From Lanius collurio (lineage: Eukaryota; Chordata; Aves; Passeriformes; Laniidae), in contig JACBWW010000016.1 of assembly GCA_020086605.1 (NCBI GenBank), forward strand, positions 24,236,648 to 24,300,647: a stretch of 64,000 nt of DNA. Direction: 5' to 3'. Below the pieces are notes generated by a model. That model made no database searches, was not told the origin of the DNA, and saw nothing but the letters and a program-made list of their open reading frames with translations. Shown in pieces: positions 32,456 through 46,000 of this stretch. Position 1 is the stretch's first letter, and each line of letters begins with the position of its first letter. The position numbers and the translations under genes were made by a program.

Positions 32456-33843
32456 TGTCATTTATCCAGTAAAATGTCCCAGCCTAAGCCATGGGGCTGC
32501 TGGCAGTGCTGTCACTAAGCCATTGCTCACTGGATTTCCCAGCGATGGATTGGCAGCACTTCCTGGCCCACATAAGAAATATCCCAGTAATGGGAAGTCC
32601 AAAGAGTACAAACAAGAGTTCACATTTTATAAACTGGTTACTGGAAAATTAACATTTCTTCTCCTCCTTGCCTTTACCCCCAGTTCCATTCCATGTGTGT
32701 AACACTGGTGCTTAATTATAGTGACACCCGTTTGCAGGAGCCAGACTGTGTCAGGGGGTCCCTGTGGGGTCCTTCTGGTGCCTGTGTAATATTAAAGTGT
32801 CAGGGTGTTACAAATTGGGTACTTCATCCTTGATAAGCGATTATTATCTGCCTTTCCCAAGTGTGAAAGACCTGTATAACTCAACAAGGTGCCAGTTCTT
32901 GAGGCCTCCTGAGTGAAAATGCAATGAGTCCTGAAGGGGACCCTGGGCTGGCGTTGTCTTGTTGCTGAACTTGAGCTATTCCATTTATTATACTGGAATA
33001 TATTTCCTGAAGTCAACACTGGGTAAAATAATACAAGAGGCTGTTAAAGCAACAGCACAACAGGATTTAGGGTCCCTCTGTGATGGCCTTCTAAAAACCT
33101 TAATCACCCCTGGTGGAAGCAGAAAGCTACTGTCAGAGTTTGCTGACCATTGGTGAGCAAACAGCATTAATTACTGCTTTGAGTTGTTTTAATAATTGAG
33201 AGAAATATGTGTTTCTGGGTTTTTTGTCATTCATTTATGATTGTATGGGCCTTGAACTTAAAAGGCTTGCGTTGCTCAAAGTTTTATGCACACTTATTTT
33301 TAATGTTTTATGCATATTTATTTCTATTATTTATATTTAGGTAACTCTTAGAAATAGAATTCTGTGCTTAACTTGGTGTTTTTTGATGATTAAGGGTTCC
33401 AATTTTGACCAATTTTATTCTTATCCATATCTTTTGTTGAGTTGTAAGTGTAAAAAGAGAAAATCTGGATGGCAAAACCTTGTTTCACAGATAATGTGAA
33501 AATGTGGTTTTAAGCTTTCAAAATTCGAGACTATATAATATATATATTATATAATAATTGTAATGTCAAATGTCTGAAACTAAATAAAATACAGTGAAAT
33601 TAAAATTTTTACTGCCAATGAAGGATAAATTGTGAATCATAAGTAGACCTCAAGCTCATTTCTGTTTGTGGGTCTTGTGGTCCTTACCTACAAGTGTAGA
33701 TAATTATTCCCATCCCAGATTTAGAGGATAGAAAGGATATGACCTAGATATTTGGACAATTTGGGCTAGTCTGTGTTTCAGAGGATAAACAGAGTCATTT
33801 TTAAGAGAGTTACAAATTCTAACTGGAATTGTATCCCTCACAG
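32456..33843. other. Intergenic/5' intron sequence ahead of EFCAB7 coding start
   Basis: The stretch is AT-rich and shows no gene. It contains a perfect 22-nt AT palindrome at 33532-33553. The coding exon that follows is preceded by TATCCCTCACAG at 33843, so a 5' UTR exon probably lies upstream. Confidence 0.5.
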
Positions 33844-33844
33844 C

Positions 33845-34013
33845 ATGGCCAGTGTTCCTGGGAATCAAAAAGCCACACACTTGGAAAATTCCCAAGAGAA
33901 GAAGTCCCAGCATGCAGAAGAAGCCATTTTTTACATGAACTGCAGAGCAGCTTATCTGACTGTGTTAAAAAGCAGCTTAGAAAATATTAAATCAAAGGAA
34001 CAACTCAGTTTAG
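33845..34013 (+). CDS. EFCAB7: EFCAB7 first coding exon
   Basis: ATG at 33845 in CAGCATGGCC. The exon encodes a variable head (MASVPGNQKATHLENSQEKK), then EEAIFYMNCRAAYLTVLKSS, and ends at TTTAG|GTAATG. The head is shorter than in human; the block from EEAIFYMNC onward is nearly identical. Confidence 0.92.
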
Positions 34014-37000
34014 GTAATGATTGGATCTTTTTGCCCTTTAATTCTCACATGGGATGGTTACAGTGAGAGTATCCCTGTGCAGTGACTGGTTTTGGATGCC
34101 TGCTGGAAGTGGGAATACCAGACAGGGGTTTTTTTTCTGTAAATCACCAGTCTGAAGGGTCTCAGTTCAGTTTAGAGTGGGCATTGCCCTGGCACAGATC
34201 ACCACAGCTGGTGTTCCATAAGAATTCTTACTCCTTATCTCATCTCCTGCTGAATTAAACTTCCATAGACTGGAATCAAAAGTTCTGATTTTTCATCCAG
34301 ACTATATCTGTGTATCAGTGGGGGTGTTGTCAGCAGTACAATAGGAAAAAAATCCCTCTGACTGCTTCAGCTGCACTAAAGAAGGGTGCTGGTAGATACT
34401 GAGAGCTGGGGGGCTTTGTTTTGAAAACTTCAGGAATTTCAAAGGGGAGTGAGAAGAATTTACCTGAAAAATGGAAGTTGGTTTCTTAATAATATATCTT
34501 AGTGACCAGGTAAGATAAGGAAGGAGTAAGGTAAGACTGGGTAATAAATAACCTGATTCAGTTTTGAAAGAGGTTTCACTACCCCAGAAAGAATTTCTCA
34601 AGCAAAAACAATTCCAGCTTTGCAGTTTCTTGGAGTTGTAGGATTGTGTGCTCTGTTTGGGAGGGGATTTTTCTTAGAGCATTTTTGTTCTTGATTAAAA
34701 GGTTTTTCATGGAAACCACCACTGTAAAACTGAGTGCACTTCTGTGTTGCACTGATTGGAGCTTCTTCCCCTACAGCAGAACATGAAATTCTACCCATTA
34801 GCAAGGACATTCCTGCAGCTTGTGACTTGGTGCTCTCCAGGCTTTCTCAGCTGCCATAAAAGGGCCTTTATGACATCCTAATGATAGTTTGGGATAATCT
34901 GGATTTTAACAGAGGGGTGGTGTGAACAAATGTCATCTCTTTAATAAATGCTTTGGCTTTCATCTCTATCCATATGCCACTTGGCTACACAGCAAGTGTT
35001 TGGGCAATTTGCTTTCAAGGTCAACTTAGAGAGGGCAGTTAGTTGTTTAGACTCCCAATCTTTTCAGAGATATTTAAGAGTTTATTTTAGAATTTGTAAT
35101 CATTGAGAGTTAGAGACTTATATTTCATCCTAAGTCAATTTTAGCATTTCTCAAATGAGTGGTGCCAATGTTTAAGCATCTATTGCTTCATCAAGTTTGG
35201 CTGATATTCTGAAGTCTCACTGAGAGATTGGCCCTGTGAAATTTTATTTGTAGGAGTTTTGCTTATCCACAAATAGTAGCTTCACTTCCTGTCTGTTGTA
35301 ATATTACTGAAGTGATTTAGCAGAATCAGACCATAGAGAAATATAAATAAAAGGTACAGTCTGATTGAACTTTCATGAACACAAACTGGGAGACACGTGG
35401 GGAATGGCAAGTGCTGATCACCCTGGAGATACAAAATAGAGGATTGTACATTTGAAGGATATCTGGTAAATACAGCCGTGAGATGCACTGACATTCCAAG
35501 GGACTCTGCTCTCCATGGACACAAAGCCACAGAGTCACTGCCCTTCTGTGGCTGCCCTTGACACTGAACCCCCCAAACCATTGCTCCATGCCCAGGAGTG
35601 GCTCAGATAAAGATGTGAGCCCTGCTCTGTTGTGGCTCCTCCAGCAGAGGTGACAGGGCACAAATCTTTATTTAGTGCTTGGCATTGGGGCAGGGATTAA
35701 CAGCAAAGGTGCCTGGTTTGTTTGGTTGGTTTGCTGGTGCCACAGTTCCCTCTGAGCATGGCAATGATGCCTCATTTCACAGCTGCTCCTGAGCAGTTCC
35801 CAGCACAGGCTTGGTCACTGCTCAGCTGGCTCAAAATCAAATGCCAGCCCAGGCAGAGATGGAGGATCTCCTGTGCTTCCCTAAAAGACTTGATTATTTG
35901 GGAAGATATAAAAACATCCCTCTCATTTCAGATGGGCTGTAATTTGAATTTAATTTCCATTTAATGTAATACCTTCATCACACTGAAAACTGATGAAAGG
36001 ATGTTTTCAGTAAAGACCTTGAAGAGGCAAATAGATCCAGTAAAATCATTTTGGAGAATGCCACGAGTGACATCCATGGCACTGGTTGCATGTGTGGCAT
36101 TGGCTGCCTGGTGGTGTCATTTTTCCTTTAATCATATTGTATAATTCAAATTGATACATTCAAATGTACAGGTGTGACATAAAATATTGTCTCAGATAAA
36201 TCCTATTCTAGATCTCAGTTCTTGGCAAAGGAAGTGCAAAGATGATGTTGATCTTCATGGAAATATGATCTAATAATGTGCAGGATTAAAAATAATATAT
36301 TCTTGATATTAAGACACTGGATTTCGGCTGAATTTTACACTTGAGGCTGTCTTTGAGTTCATGGATATTTTGATTAAGATCATAACCAAAACTGTCCTTC
36401 AGACCTACTTTTTTCTTGGAGTGATTTGGCTTTAAAAAAATCTGAACATGGAAAGTGACTCAAGGATGTTTGGAGAAAACTCCTTTCCTAACAGCTGGAA
36501 TATATATTTAATATTGTGTTTTGTTGTGCAGTGCTTCAACAGGCTGGAAGAAATCCTTCTCAGAAGACCATTAATAAATACTGGACTTCACAAACAACTT
36601 CACTGAATTTTGATGATTTTTGTGCTATTTTAAAAAAAGAAAAGCCAGCTACAAAAAATGAACTGCTCGAAGCATTTGGAAAAATAGATACAGATAAGGC
36701 TGGATATATTTTCCATGATGAACTTTATAAAATTCTTACAACAGTAAGTATCACTTGAAACTTAATTATCCATCTTTAATTAGTAGAGATTTCGGAAATT
36801 AAATGGTAAAACAAGATAAGCAAGAGTGACTGAGAGCTGGGGTTCCCCATTTTATAGAAGATTTTTGTGGTAGGTTTCCAGAAGACACCACAGACTTACA
36901 TAAACTCAGACAATTTATCTCTTCAGTGTTTAGTAGCATTGTAAGGACATAATTTCTAATGATTTTGACCTCTGTTTTCATGATTCAAATCAAAATTCAT

Positions 37001-40000
37001 TGAAATCTATTGGAAGATAAGATTTCCTGAAAGAATATTAAAAGACTCTTTGTTTGTTTATTAAATTTCACTGTAGGGGAACAGGATTCTTGATTAGGAA
37101 CCCAAACTGAGCTGGTTTTTTCTTGCAGCGAGGTGATAAAATGACCTGGGAAGAAGTGACCACCATTACAAAACAAGCTGATTTTAACTGCAGTGGCAAA
37201 CTTGACTACAACAAGGTAAGGCCTAGAGAGAAATTTGTTCTTGTGTTATTAACAGTATGAGCATTAGTGATGACACTACCCCAGGGTTCTAAATTTTGGA
37301 CTGAATAAACAGCCCACAAAAAATTGTACATAAAATATGATTTCATTGGAGGAAAACTGGCAAGAACTCCATGTTAAAAATCAGTCTTCAAATATCTAGA
37401 AAGAAAGAGTTGAAAGTCACACTTAATATTTATTCAATATTTGGACCTCCTTGTTGAATCATGGCTGCATTTAACTGTGATACTTGGGTGGTTGTTCTTA
37501 TTAATGAAAATTTAAATTAATACTGGTCTTAAAGAGAAAATTCTGCTGACCCCTCCTTTCCTTGCTAATGCTACATTTTACTCCTGAAAACCATGAGAAA
37601 TATTCTTTTTTTGATCTCAAGTTCTGTGAGCTGTACCTGAGCACCAGTGAGCAGTGCTGCAAAGCTGCAAGGGACAGGCTGGAAGTTGACCCTCGATTGA
37701 GGCAGCAGCATTTTGGGAATCAAACTGAAAATCTCTCTGAAGGGATCACCCTGCCAGTGTCCAAACCATCCCCAAGGATCTCCAGGAAAACTGATCACAA
37801 ACTGGCTAATGGTGCTTCTATTTCTTATATTTTATGTTTTTTCTGTTGGAGATGAAGCTCTGGCTCAATGAGCAGTTGAGTTTTTGTTTAATTTTTCTGA
37901 GATTAGTGAGGATTTTAGTGATTAATATAATTTCTACTATAGCAATCCCATCAATGTGTCAGTAAAATGTATAAAAATGGCTGCATCTCTGAAGCTCTCA
38001 AATTCCTAAGGGTGGATTTTGTTGATTGTCATGTGACACAATCCTAAGGGAAGAGAGAAGGTGAATGCTCAGATATTGCAACATAGGCAAGTTATTTATT
38101 TCCTTCCCAGGTCAGACAGGAAACCTTAAACATTTATCAATGAACTGTGTGTTTGTTCCAATCCTTGAGGCTGCTTTTCAAGCACAATCAACAGGAGAGT
38201 TTAAGGTCTTTCCTGAATACAAAGATACTTCAAAACCTTCCCAAACTGGAAAAACTCCATGGAGAACAGACTGCAGAGACACCAAGTATGAAATTTTAGG
38301 ATGTAGTTTGGGCTGTTCCAAGTTGCTTCAAATCTGGGCTGTACCAAAGAGGAGCAAAAGTGACACAATAGTGCTGAAGGGAAGTTCTCTGACTTAGTTC
38401 TTGTCATCCAGTTTTCTTTGTGCTTCTAAGTGCAAGGTTTATGATCAAATAAGCTAGGAGAGGGTTGAAATAATGTCATTGTAATTAAATATCTCTGTTT
38501 GTAGGTGACAGCAGAGCTCCTTCAAGACCTTCATCAGCTCAAAGTGGCAAAGCTTCCACCTCTACCACTGTCACTGTGGGTGCCAGCAGCAGCAGGAGCA
38601 CAAAGCTAATTATTGAGCCTGACACAATGAAGGTATCACACTGAAATGATGGTGTTTTCCTCTAGGCACCTGTGTTACTGCATTTTAAATAAGCTAAAAA
38701 TCAGAGAAAAATGGTGTCTTATGTTTTATTAATAGTTTGTCAAGGGCAGCTATAAACTACTGAAAGCTTTCCTGATACGTATTATTATTAACATTTTTAT
38801 ATACTGTTGGTTTTGCTGACAACAAGTTATTGGAAATAATTTTTCAGGTGTGAAGGTTTAATAGAACAAAATGTGTTTTTTATAAATGAAACCACTGTTG
38901 GAGAAAACATGTAATGACTTCTTGAGAAATTTAAAATTTAATAATTTATTAGGTTGGTGAGAACTTTAAATGCTTAAGTAGTCTGAAAGATTGTGTATCA
39001 TAAACCTGTGCATGAAAGGTAATTGGAAATAAATAACAGATCTGTGAGCATATTCAGTTTCTTGGGCATTGCTTGGTAAATATATGCTGTAACCTGAAAA
39101 TATTGATTTTTAGTTAGACTAATATGTCCTATCAGTATTTTCTTTTAAATAAATCACTCAATATAAATTCCTGGGGGAGAGAGACACCAAAGTCACTTTG
39201 CTAAGTCAATATTTGTAGAGTGTTAATATTGATCTTTTTCCCTTTGTTTTCCCTTTCTTGACTGAACCTTTACTAGTTTTCTTTCAACAGAAAATAATAG
39301 CTGTAGAAATATAAAACATTAACTGGAAACTGCTGGGATACATTAAAAATGTGCACCTGGAGACTCCTGTATAAAAGGGAAAAAATGGTTATGACCACAC
39401 AGTGTAACTGCTGCTGGAAAACTGAACTGATTATCCTCAGGAGCTACATTTTTGTTTCAAATAACAACTCTGGATTTGTTATTGAACTCTGAAGTCCTTT
39501 ATATCTTCCCCATTGCTGTACAATGACATTTGTTCTATATTAAAATTTCAAAACATCATCTCCCAGGGATATTTTGCAGTCTGTTTAGGTATCTGGACCT
39601 CCATGCAATTTAACCTGCAATCTCACCTTGTTCAAACATGATGTGGAGTGTATAAAACCAGCACACACTTACCCAAGATTGGATGCTTTTTTCTTTGTAC
39701 AAGCCAGTAAGAACTGATTGGAAAAAAAAAAAAAGCAGCTGCAGATATTGATTAGTATTGATTGGCATCATCCAAAAACTGAAATCAATCAATAAACATG
39801 GAAAGGTGCAAGTAGAACTATTAAATTTTTTTTAAACTTTATTTTGTATAATGCAAGCTCTGCCAGAGTCAGTGAATAAATGCCTGGGGATTCATTTATG
39901 GTGTGAATCAGAATCCAGCACACAAAAATTCTTCTTATTCATCTTATATCCAAAAATGTTTGGTTTTTTTTTTTTTTTTTGCTGTTCATTTGTCTTTTTG

Positions 40001-43000
40001 TACAAGTAAGAAAATACTGCCCTCAGGATGTTGGAGCAACACCAACTTTACATTTCTGACTGAGGAAAACAGTGGAAGTCAGAACATGGTGAATGTCTAA
40101 ATTTAAAAACCCTTAGAAAATTCCTCTCAATCATTGCATTTTATTAGGAATTAGGCATTAATATGTGGATAATTTCAGTATGAACTTAAATTTCAGCAGC
40201 AGTGGGCAGCAGCAGGTAGTGCCTCACATTTCTTTCCAGTTAACATTTCTAACACAAACATTTCCCACTTTGGCTATTATTTGACAACTTCTGTTCTGCT
40301 TTGAAGTGACAGAGGAAAATCTAGCCAGAAAATCCTCTTTTAACTTCCCAATTTTACATACCTGTTTGGAATTTGGTAATTTAGGACTTGTAGCACCACC
40401 TTATGCTCTCTGCCAGAATAACAGGGTTTGATTTCCTAAAATGTGGATAAGGTTTTTGTCCAACAGTTTTGGCAGGTATTAAGCAAACAACCACTTAGTT
40501 CAGATGTATCCAATTTTAAGACAAAACCTCCATTTTTAAACCTCCTTTTAGATGGAGTCAGGAGTCATGGAAATATTGGAATAAACAGTTCAGGAATAGG
40601 AGTGGAAATGAATCCAACAGGCTGAACTCCACACTGGAATTCTGTCACTGACTTTTGTTGCCCCCCATGTTAATCCCAGCTCCCATTATCCACTTTTTGA
40701 CTGACACAACCCCAGCTGCTGCTCCATATTTAACCCTCAGCATTAAGTCCCAGGAATGTTTTCTCTCTGTTCCCTTCTTCCCTAATTATTTTTTAGGATT
40801 GGTCCCCTTTTTCCTTGTCCTGTCACTACAAATCCAGTTTCATGGATAAAGATGAATATAAAATTATTGGATGGATTTGTTAATTAGGTTGATTTTGCTC
40901 CATAAAAGGTGGCCAGGGGCTGCTGATCTCTGGCTCTGTGGTCCAGAAGTAGCTGCACTTCCATAAGGGTTATCCCTAAAACCTTCTACAGCAGGTTGTG
41001 CCCACAAGGAAAATATTAGGGGAGGTTATAAGAGTGGAGAGACTTGGGTAGCAGTGTCTGCCAGGGACTGGACATGCAACTTGATTTGAAATAACTTAAT
41101 CTTTGTCTTTTCCACAGCCAAGTTACTTTGAAAGTCTTTTAGAACTTCTTTAGCAAAATCTTAATTTAAAAAAAAAAATCCAAACCTTCAAAGAACAGCA
41201 GAAAGGGAGTTGCAAAGTGTATTTGTATTTAAAGTAGTCCATGCTGTCAGCTGTTTGCAAATATAATTAGCAGAATCTTCGTGGCAATTCCAATTTAATT
41301 TTCAACTATTGGTGCTTTGGGGTAATCTCTGTGGTTTTGGGGCATTTTCACAAGAGAAGCAATGTTACTTTCCAAAAATTGACTATTTGGAGGAGGACAA
41401 TTTGGGATGTTTTTTTTATAAAAGTATGTTGATGCTGTATCTTGTGGTGTGTTTTATGCAGGGTTTATTAAATAATCAAATTAATTCATATTTCAGAGAA
41501 GGCACTTTGATCTTAATCCAAAATGAAGAGAACACCTAATATTTGCTTGGTTTCCAGGAGTGGCAATGTGCACAATCCAAAGGATGCTTCTACCTGGAAG
41601 AAGATGGGGAAATCATCAGTCACAAGTACAGGCTGCACTTACCCCAAAGATCTGCAGTTTGTATCACCATCAAACCTTTGACTATTCCCCAGGCAGAAGG
41701 TGAGTGAATTTATATTTCATTTCCCTCTTAAAAAGAGGTGCTGGCTTGGTGATTTACCACAGGGCTTCATCCAGTTGCTACATTGGAATTTTTTTTTCCC
41801 CAAGTAGGTTATTTCCTTTTAAATCCCATAAACCAGGAGCCTTTAGACCCCAAAATTGTTTTAAAGTCACCTGGGCTGGCTTTTTTTAAACAAAATTATG
41901 TGTTGTGTAACCATTCCTTGGCATTCTTGAGCCTTAATGATAGAACTATTTTATCAATAGTTCTTAATGATAAAATTATTAGTAGTAATCATTATCTGAG
42001 AGATGATCACAAGGCTTGGAATGATTTATCTGCTTGGCCTAAACAGGAAGGAAATCCCAAAAGCATAGAATAGAATTCTTTTTTTCCATTTTTCATCAGC
42101 AGGCATCAATACAATGGGAATATCTAATTTGACCTGCAAATAAAAACAGTTTTGTGTCATTATTAAGCATTTTTGGGGGATATTTTTCTTTTTAGGAAAA
42201 TCTTGTCACTGGTTGTCAGTGGATACAGCTTTGTTTATTCTGAAGGAAAATGAAACCCAAGAGAATCTACAGCTTGTGAGCTTTACTGAACTCCAGCACA
42301 AAGAGGTTAGAGATTTTTGGTGTATTCCTATTTTAATTGTTATTTTTTTAGAGTGTGTGTTAATGCTGGAGGTGTGAATTCCATGAGTTTGGAAAGAGCT
42401 CCAAAGCTGTGCCCAGTATTGCTGAGTTGCTGGGTATATTTACAGCTACTCTGTAGAAACTCAGTTGTATTTCTGCACCTCCAAACACAAAATTTCCAAG
42501 GCAAAATTTGTTTACATTTCCTTTAATTTTCTTTCTCCTCGCCATTTGAACTTCATAGTGCACCGAATATTCTTACTCTGTGGCAGAAATAAGGCAACAT
42601 AAACTTATTGTCCCCTTCTCCCCTCATCTCTCTCCTGGATGTTTTTCTAACTTCCATTGTAAGAGATTCACTATTTTTTATCTTTAAAATGGCATCACAC
42701 AGCCAATTCTTTTTTTTTTTTAAGGAGAGAACCCAGCATTCCCATTGTTTTCAAATAATTCATCACATCTGTATGAACATTACTGGCAACAAAGAAAGGC
42801 ATCATTTGAGGAGTTCTTACAAACTTTTCTGTCTTCCTTTATGAGCAGATGTTTGGATGGAGGGGGGAGCTTGGATCTGGGGTTTACTGGCTGCTCCCTT
42901 TCACAACTGGCTGTAGGCTGAGGAAGGTAAAAACCCAAATTGCTGGAGAAGCCAAACTGCTGTGGAGAGATGAAGATGGAGAGCTGGCTCTCACCAAAGA

Positions 43001-46000
43001 ATTCCGGTGTGTTTTATTCCCAAACATGAAAACCTCTGTAAAAATCTCTTTTAAAATCTGAATGTTCCTAAAGTACAATTTATACAGAATATTCTCAAAT
43101 AGACTAAACAGTTCTTGGCAATATTGTGAGCCAGTAAAAGGAAATGGAAGCCTTTGGAAATAGTTTGTCCTTTTTCATCCTTCAGAGCTGCTTTGCTGGA
43201 TATATTTGAAACAATTGATTTGGATGGGAATGGCCTCCTGAGTCTGGAGGAATACAACTTCTTTGAGCTGAGGACTAGTGGGGAGAAGTGTGATCAGGAA
43301 GCCTGGGCTGTGTGTAAGGGTAAGTTCATTACTGTGGTAATTAGGCCTACAACTAATTAAGACTATCAGTTAACTTTCCAGCTGGATAGAACTGGGTATT
43401 CTGTAACCTATTCCAAGAACATGTGTAGATATTGTTCTCTTCCTCCTTTATTTTTCTTTTTTTCCAGTCTCCTGTCCTTTGCTTTGCTTCCTTCTGGTGT
43501 ATGTGCCAGTGACCTTCTGCTGAGAGAATTCTTCCCCTTCCTAATTGTTCTGTAGCTGCCAAAACCTACAGGGTTTGTAATCCTGGATCATATGGGGAAG
43601 GAAACTGTCACAGGTATTTGTTTAATCAATCTCCTTTGTGCAGACTGGGCTGGTGCTGCTTTTTTATCTCACAAAATGTGGAGAAGGACATTTAATTAGT
43701 GTGCATCTGGTGCTATAAAATGGCATCCAGAGTTGATGTGGGTTGCCAGTGTCTCATTGTATAATACATGTCAGGTTTGACATAGTTCCTTTGGAGGCTG
43801 TGGCACATTGGCCAAAATACTTTGGATCTGGCAAGCCCTCTTAATATTAATTCTGAGGTATCAGAATTTTTCCTAACTGATGGAAAACTCCTACAAAAAT
43901 ACATTTCTATAACTGAACTTCTCTGTTTCATCCCTGCATGTGCTTTTCCACACTTGATGGCTTTGTCAGGGTGATGCCTCTGATCTCCACACAAGTAGGA
44001 GGGGTGGAAATGTGTGAATAAATAAGAGAGGAAAGAGGAGAAGCTGGGGAATGTTTCACCAGGTCATCAATCAGTGGAAGGGTTCACGTGAATATCATCA
44101 ATCTTGACACCAAAGTTCAAGCCATTTATTACAGCATCTGTACTCTTGGATAGATTTATTAAATTGGTAATCCCTTTTTAATAATATATAGTAAAGATTT
44201 AGCATTGTTATGAAGATGAGAAAACCATTTTTAAAAGTCCCTGACATGAGGACATTTCAGTTATGTGTTTGCTGACATTAGAGTGGTGGATCTATGATAT
44301 TCTCTCTAGAGAGGGGTGTTAGGATTATTGGAATTTTATTGCTTTTTAGGAACTAAGTAAATCATTTCTGTACCAAGGACCTGAAGCATTTAAAGATGCT
44401 GTCTCCAGCTGATTTTCATTTCCCATTCCGAAAATACCCCATTCTGCAAAGCTTAACCCCAAACTTTTAGAAAAAGAAATCAATATGAATTCTTTCTGTT
44501 CTGAAATCTCCCCATTTTCTGGGTTATCCAAGGGGCCAGCTGTTTGTAGGCATTATCCCAAATCCACAGGGAAGCTCTGCAAACAGCACATGCCTGGTCA
44601 AGGACATTGTTTCCCAAATAATATTGGAGACCCTGAGGCTGCAAGTTGGCTCCATCTTTTAAATCTTGTGAACAGGAGTGGGATTTTGGCTTTGGAAGGA
44701 TAAAGGTGTTTGCAGAGAGAAGAGACTTTTAAGTGCTATTTCTGTTCCTTTGAAACAGAGAATTTTGAGATGAAGAAGAATGAGCTAACAAGACAAGGCT
44801 TTATGGATTTGAATCTCATGGAAGCCAATGACCAGGATGGGGATCCTTGGGACCTTTGGGTCACTTTGTTGTCCCTGGGCTACAACAAAGCCTTGGAAAT
44901 GACAGAGGTAGGAGAGTTACAGAGCAAAAATCACTGCACATTTAACTGCTGCACTCTTTGTGTCTGCCACAGGCTGATTGCAGGAGGATCCACTGCAAAC
45001 ATCCAGGGCTTCCAGTGCTGCTGCCATTATCCTCATTCTCAAGATAGCACTTGGATCCTTGAAACAGGAAATTTTCCTTTAGACAAAGCCTGCATTTTGT
45101 GGGGTTGTAGAGGAAGGAATTTTGGCTTGTATCTGTTGAAAGAATCCGTGCACTCTGCTGGTGAAAAGTGCTAGGAAGATAAGGATGGTAAATTGTGACC
45201 TGTCAGCAAATTTAGAAAATACAGGACTTTTTCTCCTTAAAAAAGTTGTGGCCCAAACTACAACAAAAGTGGGTATTTTTTTTCCCCATAATTTAGAATT
45301 CCTAGTTTCCAGACAGAACTGTTTCTGTTATTGTTGCCTTTCACAACAGGGTCTGAAGGTGTTCAACATGAAATTTTTATGCTTCATTAAATTTTTTGGG
45401 TTTGACTCACACACTGTTTACTTTACAGGAGTAGGAATTATTTCTCCAATGTTTCTGTGCACTTACATATTTTATTATTTTATTTATTTTTATAGAAATA
45501 GTACTACTTCTTGTTAATAGTTCTCTCTAAAGAAAGAGGATGTCATTAATGAAGAGAAAAAAATTAAGAAAAATTAAAGCATTAAATATGCAGATAAATA
45601 ATTTAATTCCTAGGCAAAGCTGGTTTTTAGGATCATAGTCTGGTAATGTTATTTAACTTTGTAAAACGAGTCAGTGTAGTCACTATATAAAACATATGAA
45701 GACCTGAGAGATACCAGTTGTCTCTCAGTGAAAACCTTGGGATGGTGGTGAGGGATTTAAGGATGAGCAGTTTCTCCTTTTCCTCCGAGCTGTGGTTGGC
45801 AGAGCTCCTGCAAGGCTGTTTTGCTGCATTTCAGCCACAAGAGAGAGCCCTGCTCCAAGAAAGAGCATTTTGAGGAGGTTTTTCTCCAGTTGGGAATTTC
45901 AGGAAGGTGGGTTGTGCTTTATTCCAGCTGTGGGTTCTGCCTCCAGCCTTTGCTTTCCAAAGGACAGCACAGCTCTCCAAACGCTTCAGAAATTACTCTA

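Noticed and set aside
33532..33553. Perfect 22-nt AT palindrome
   Set aside because: It consists only of TA/AT steps in AT-rich DNA, so it is expected by composition and has no linked element.
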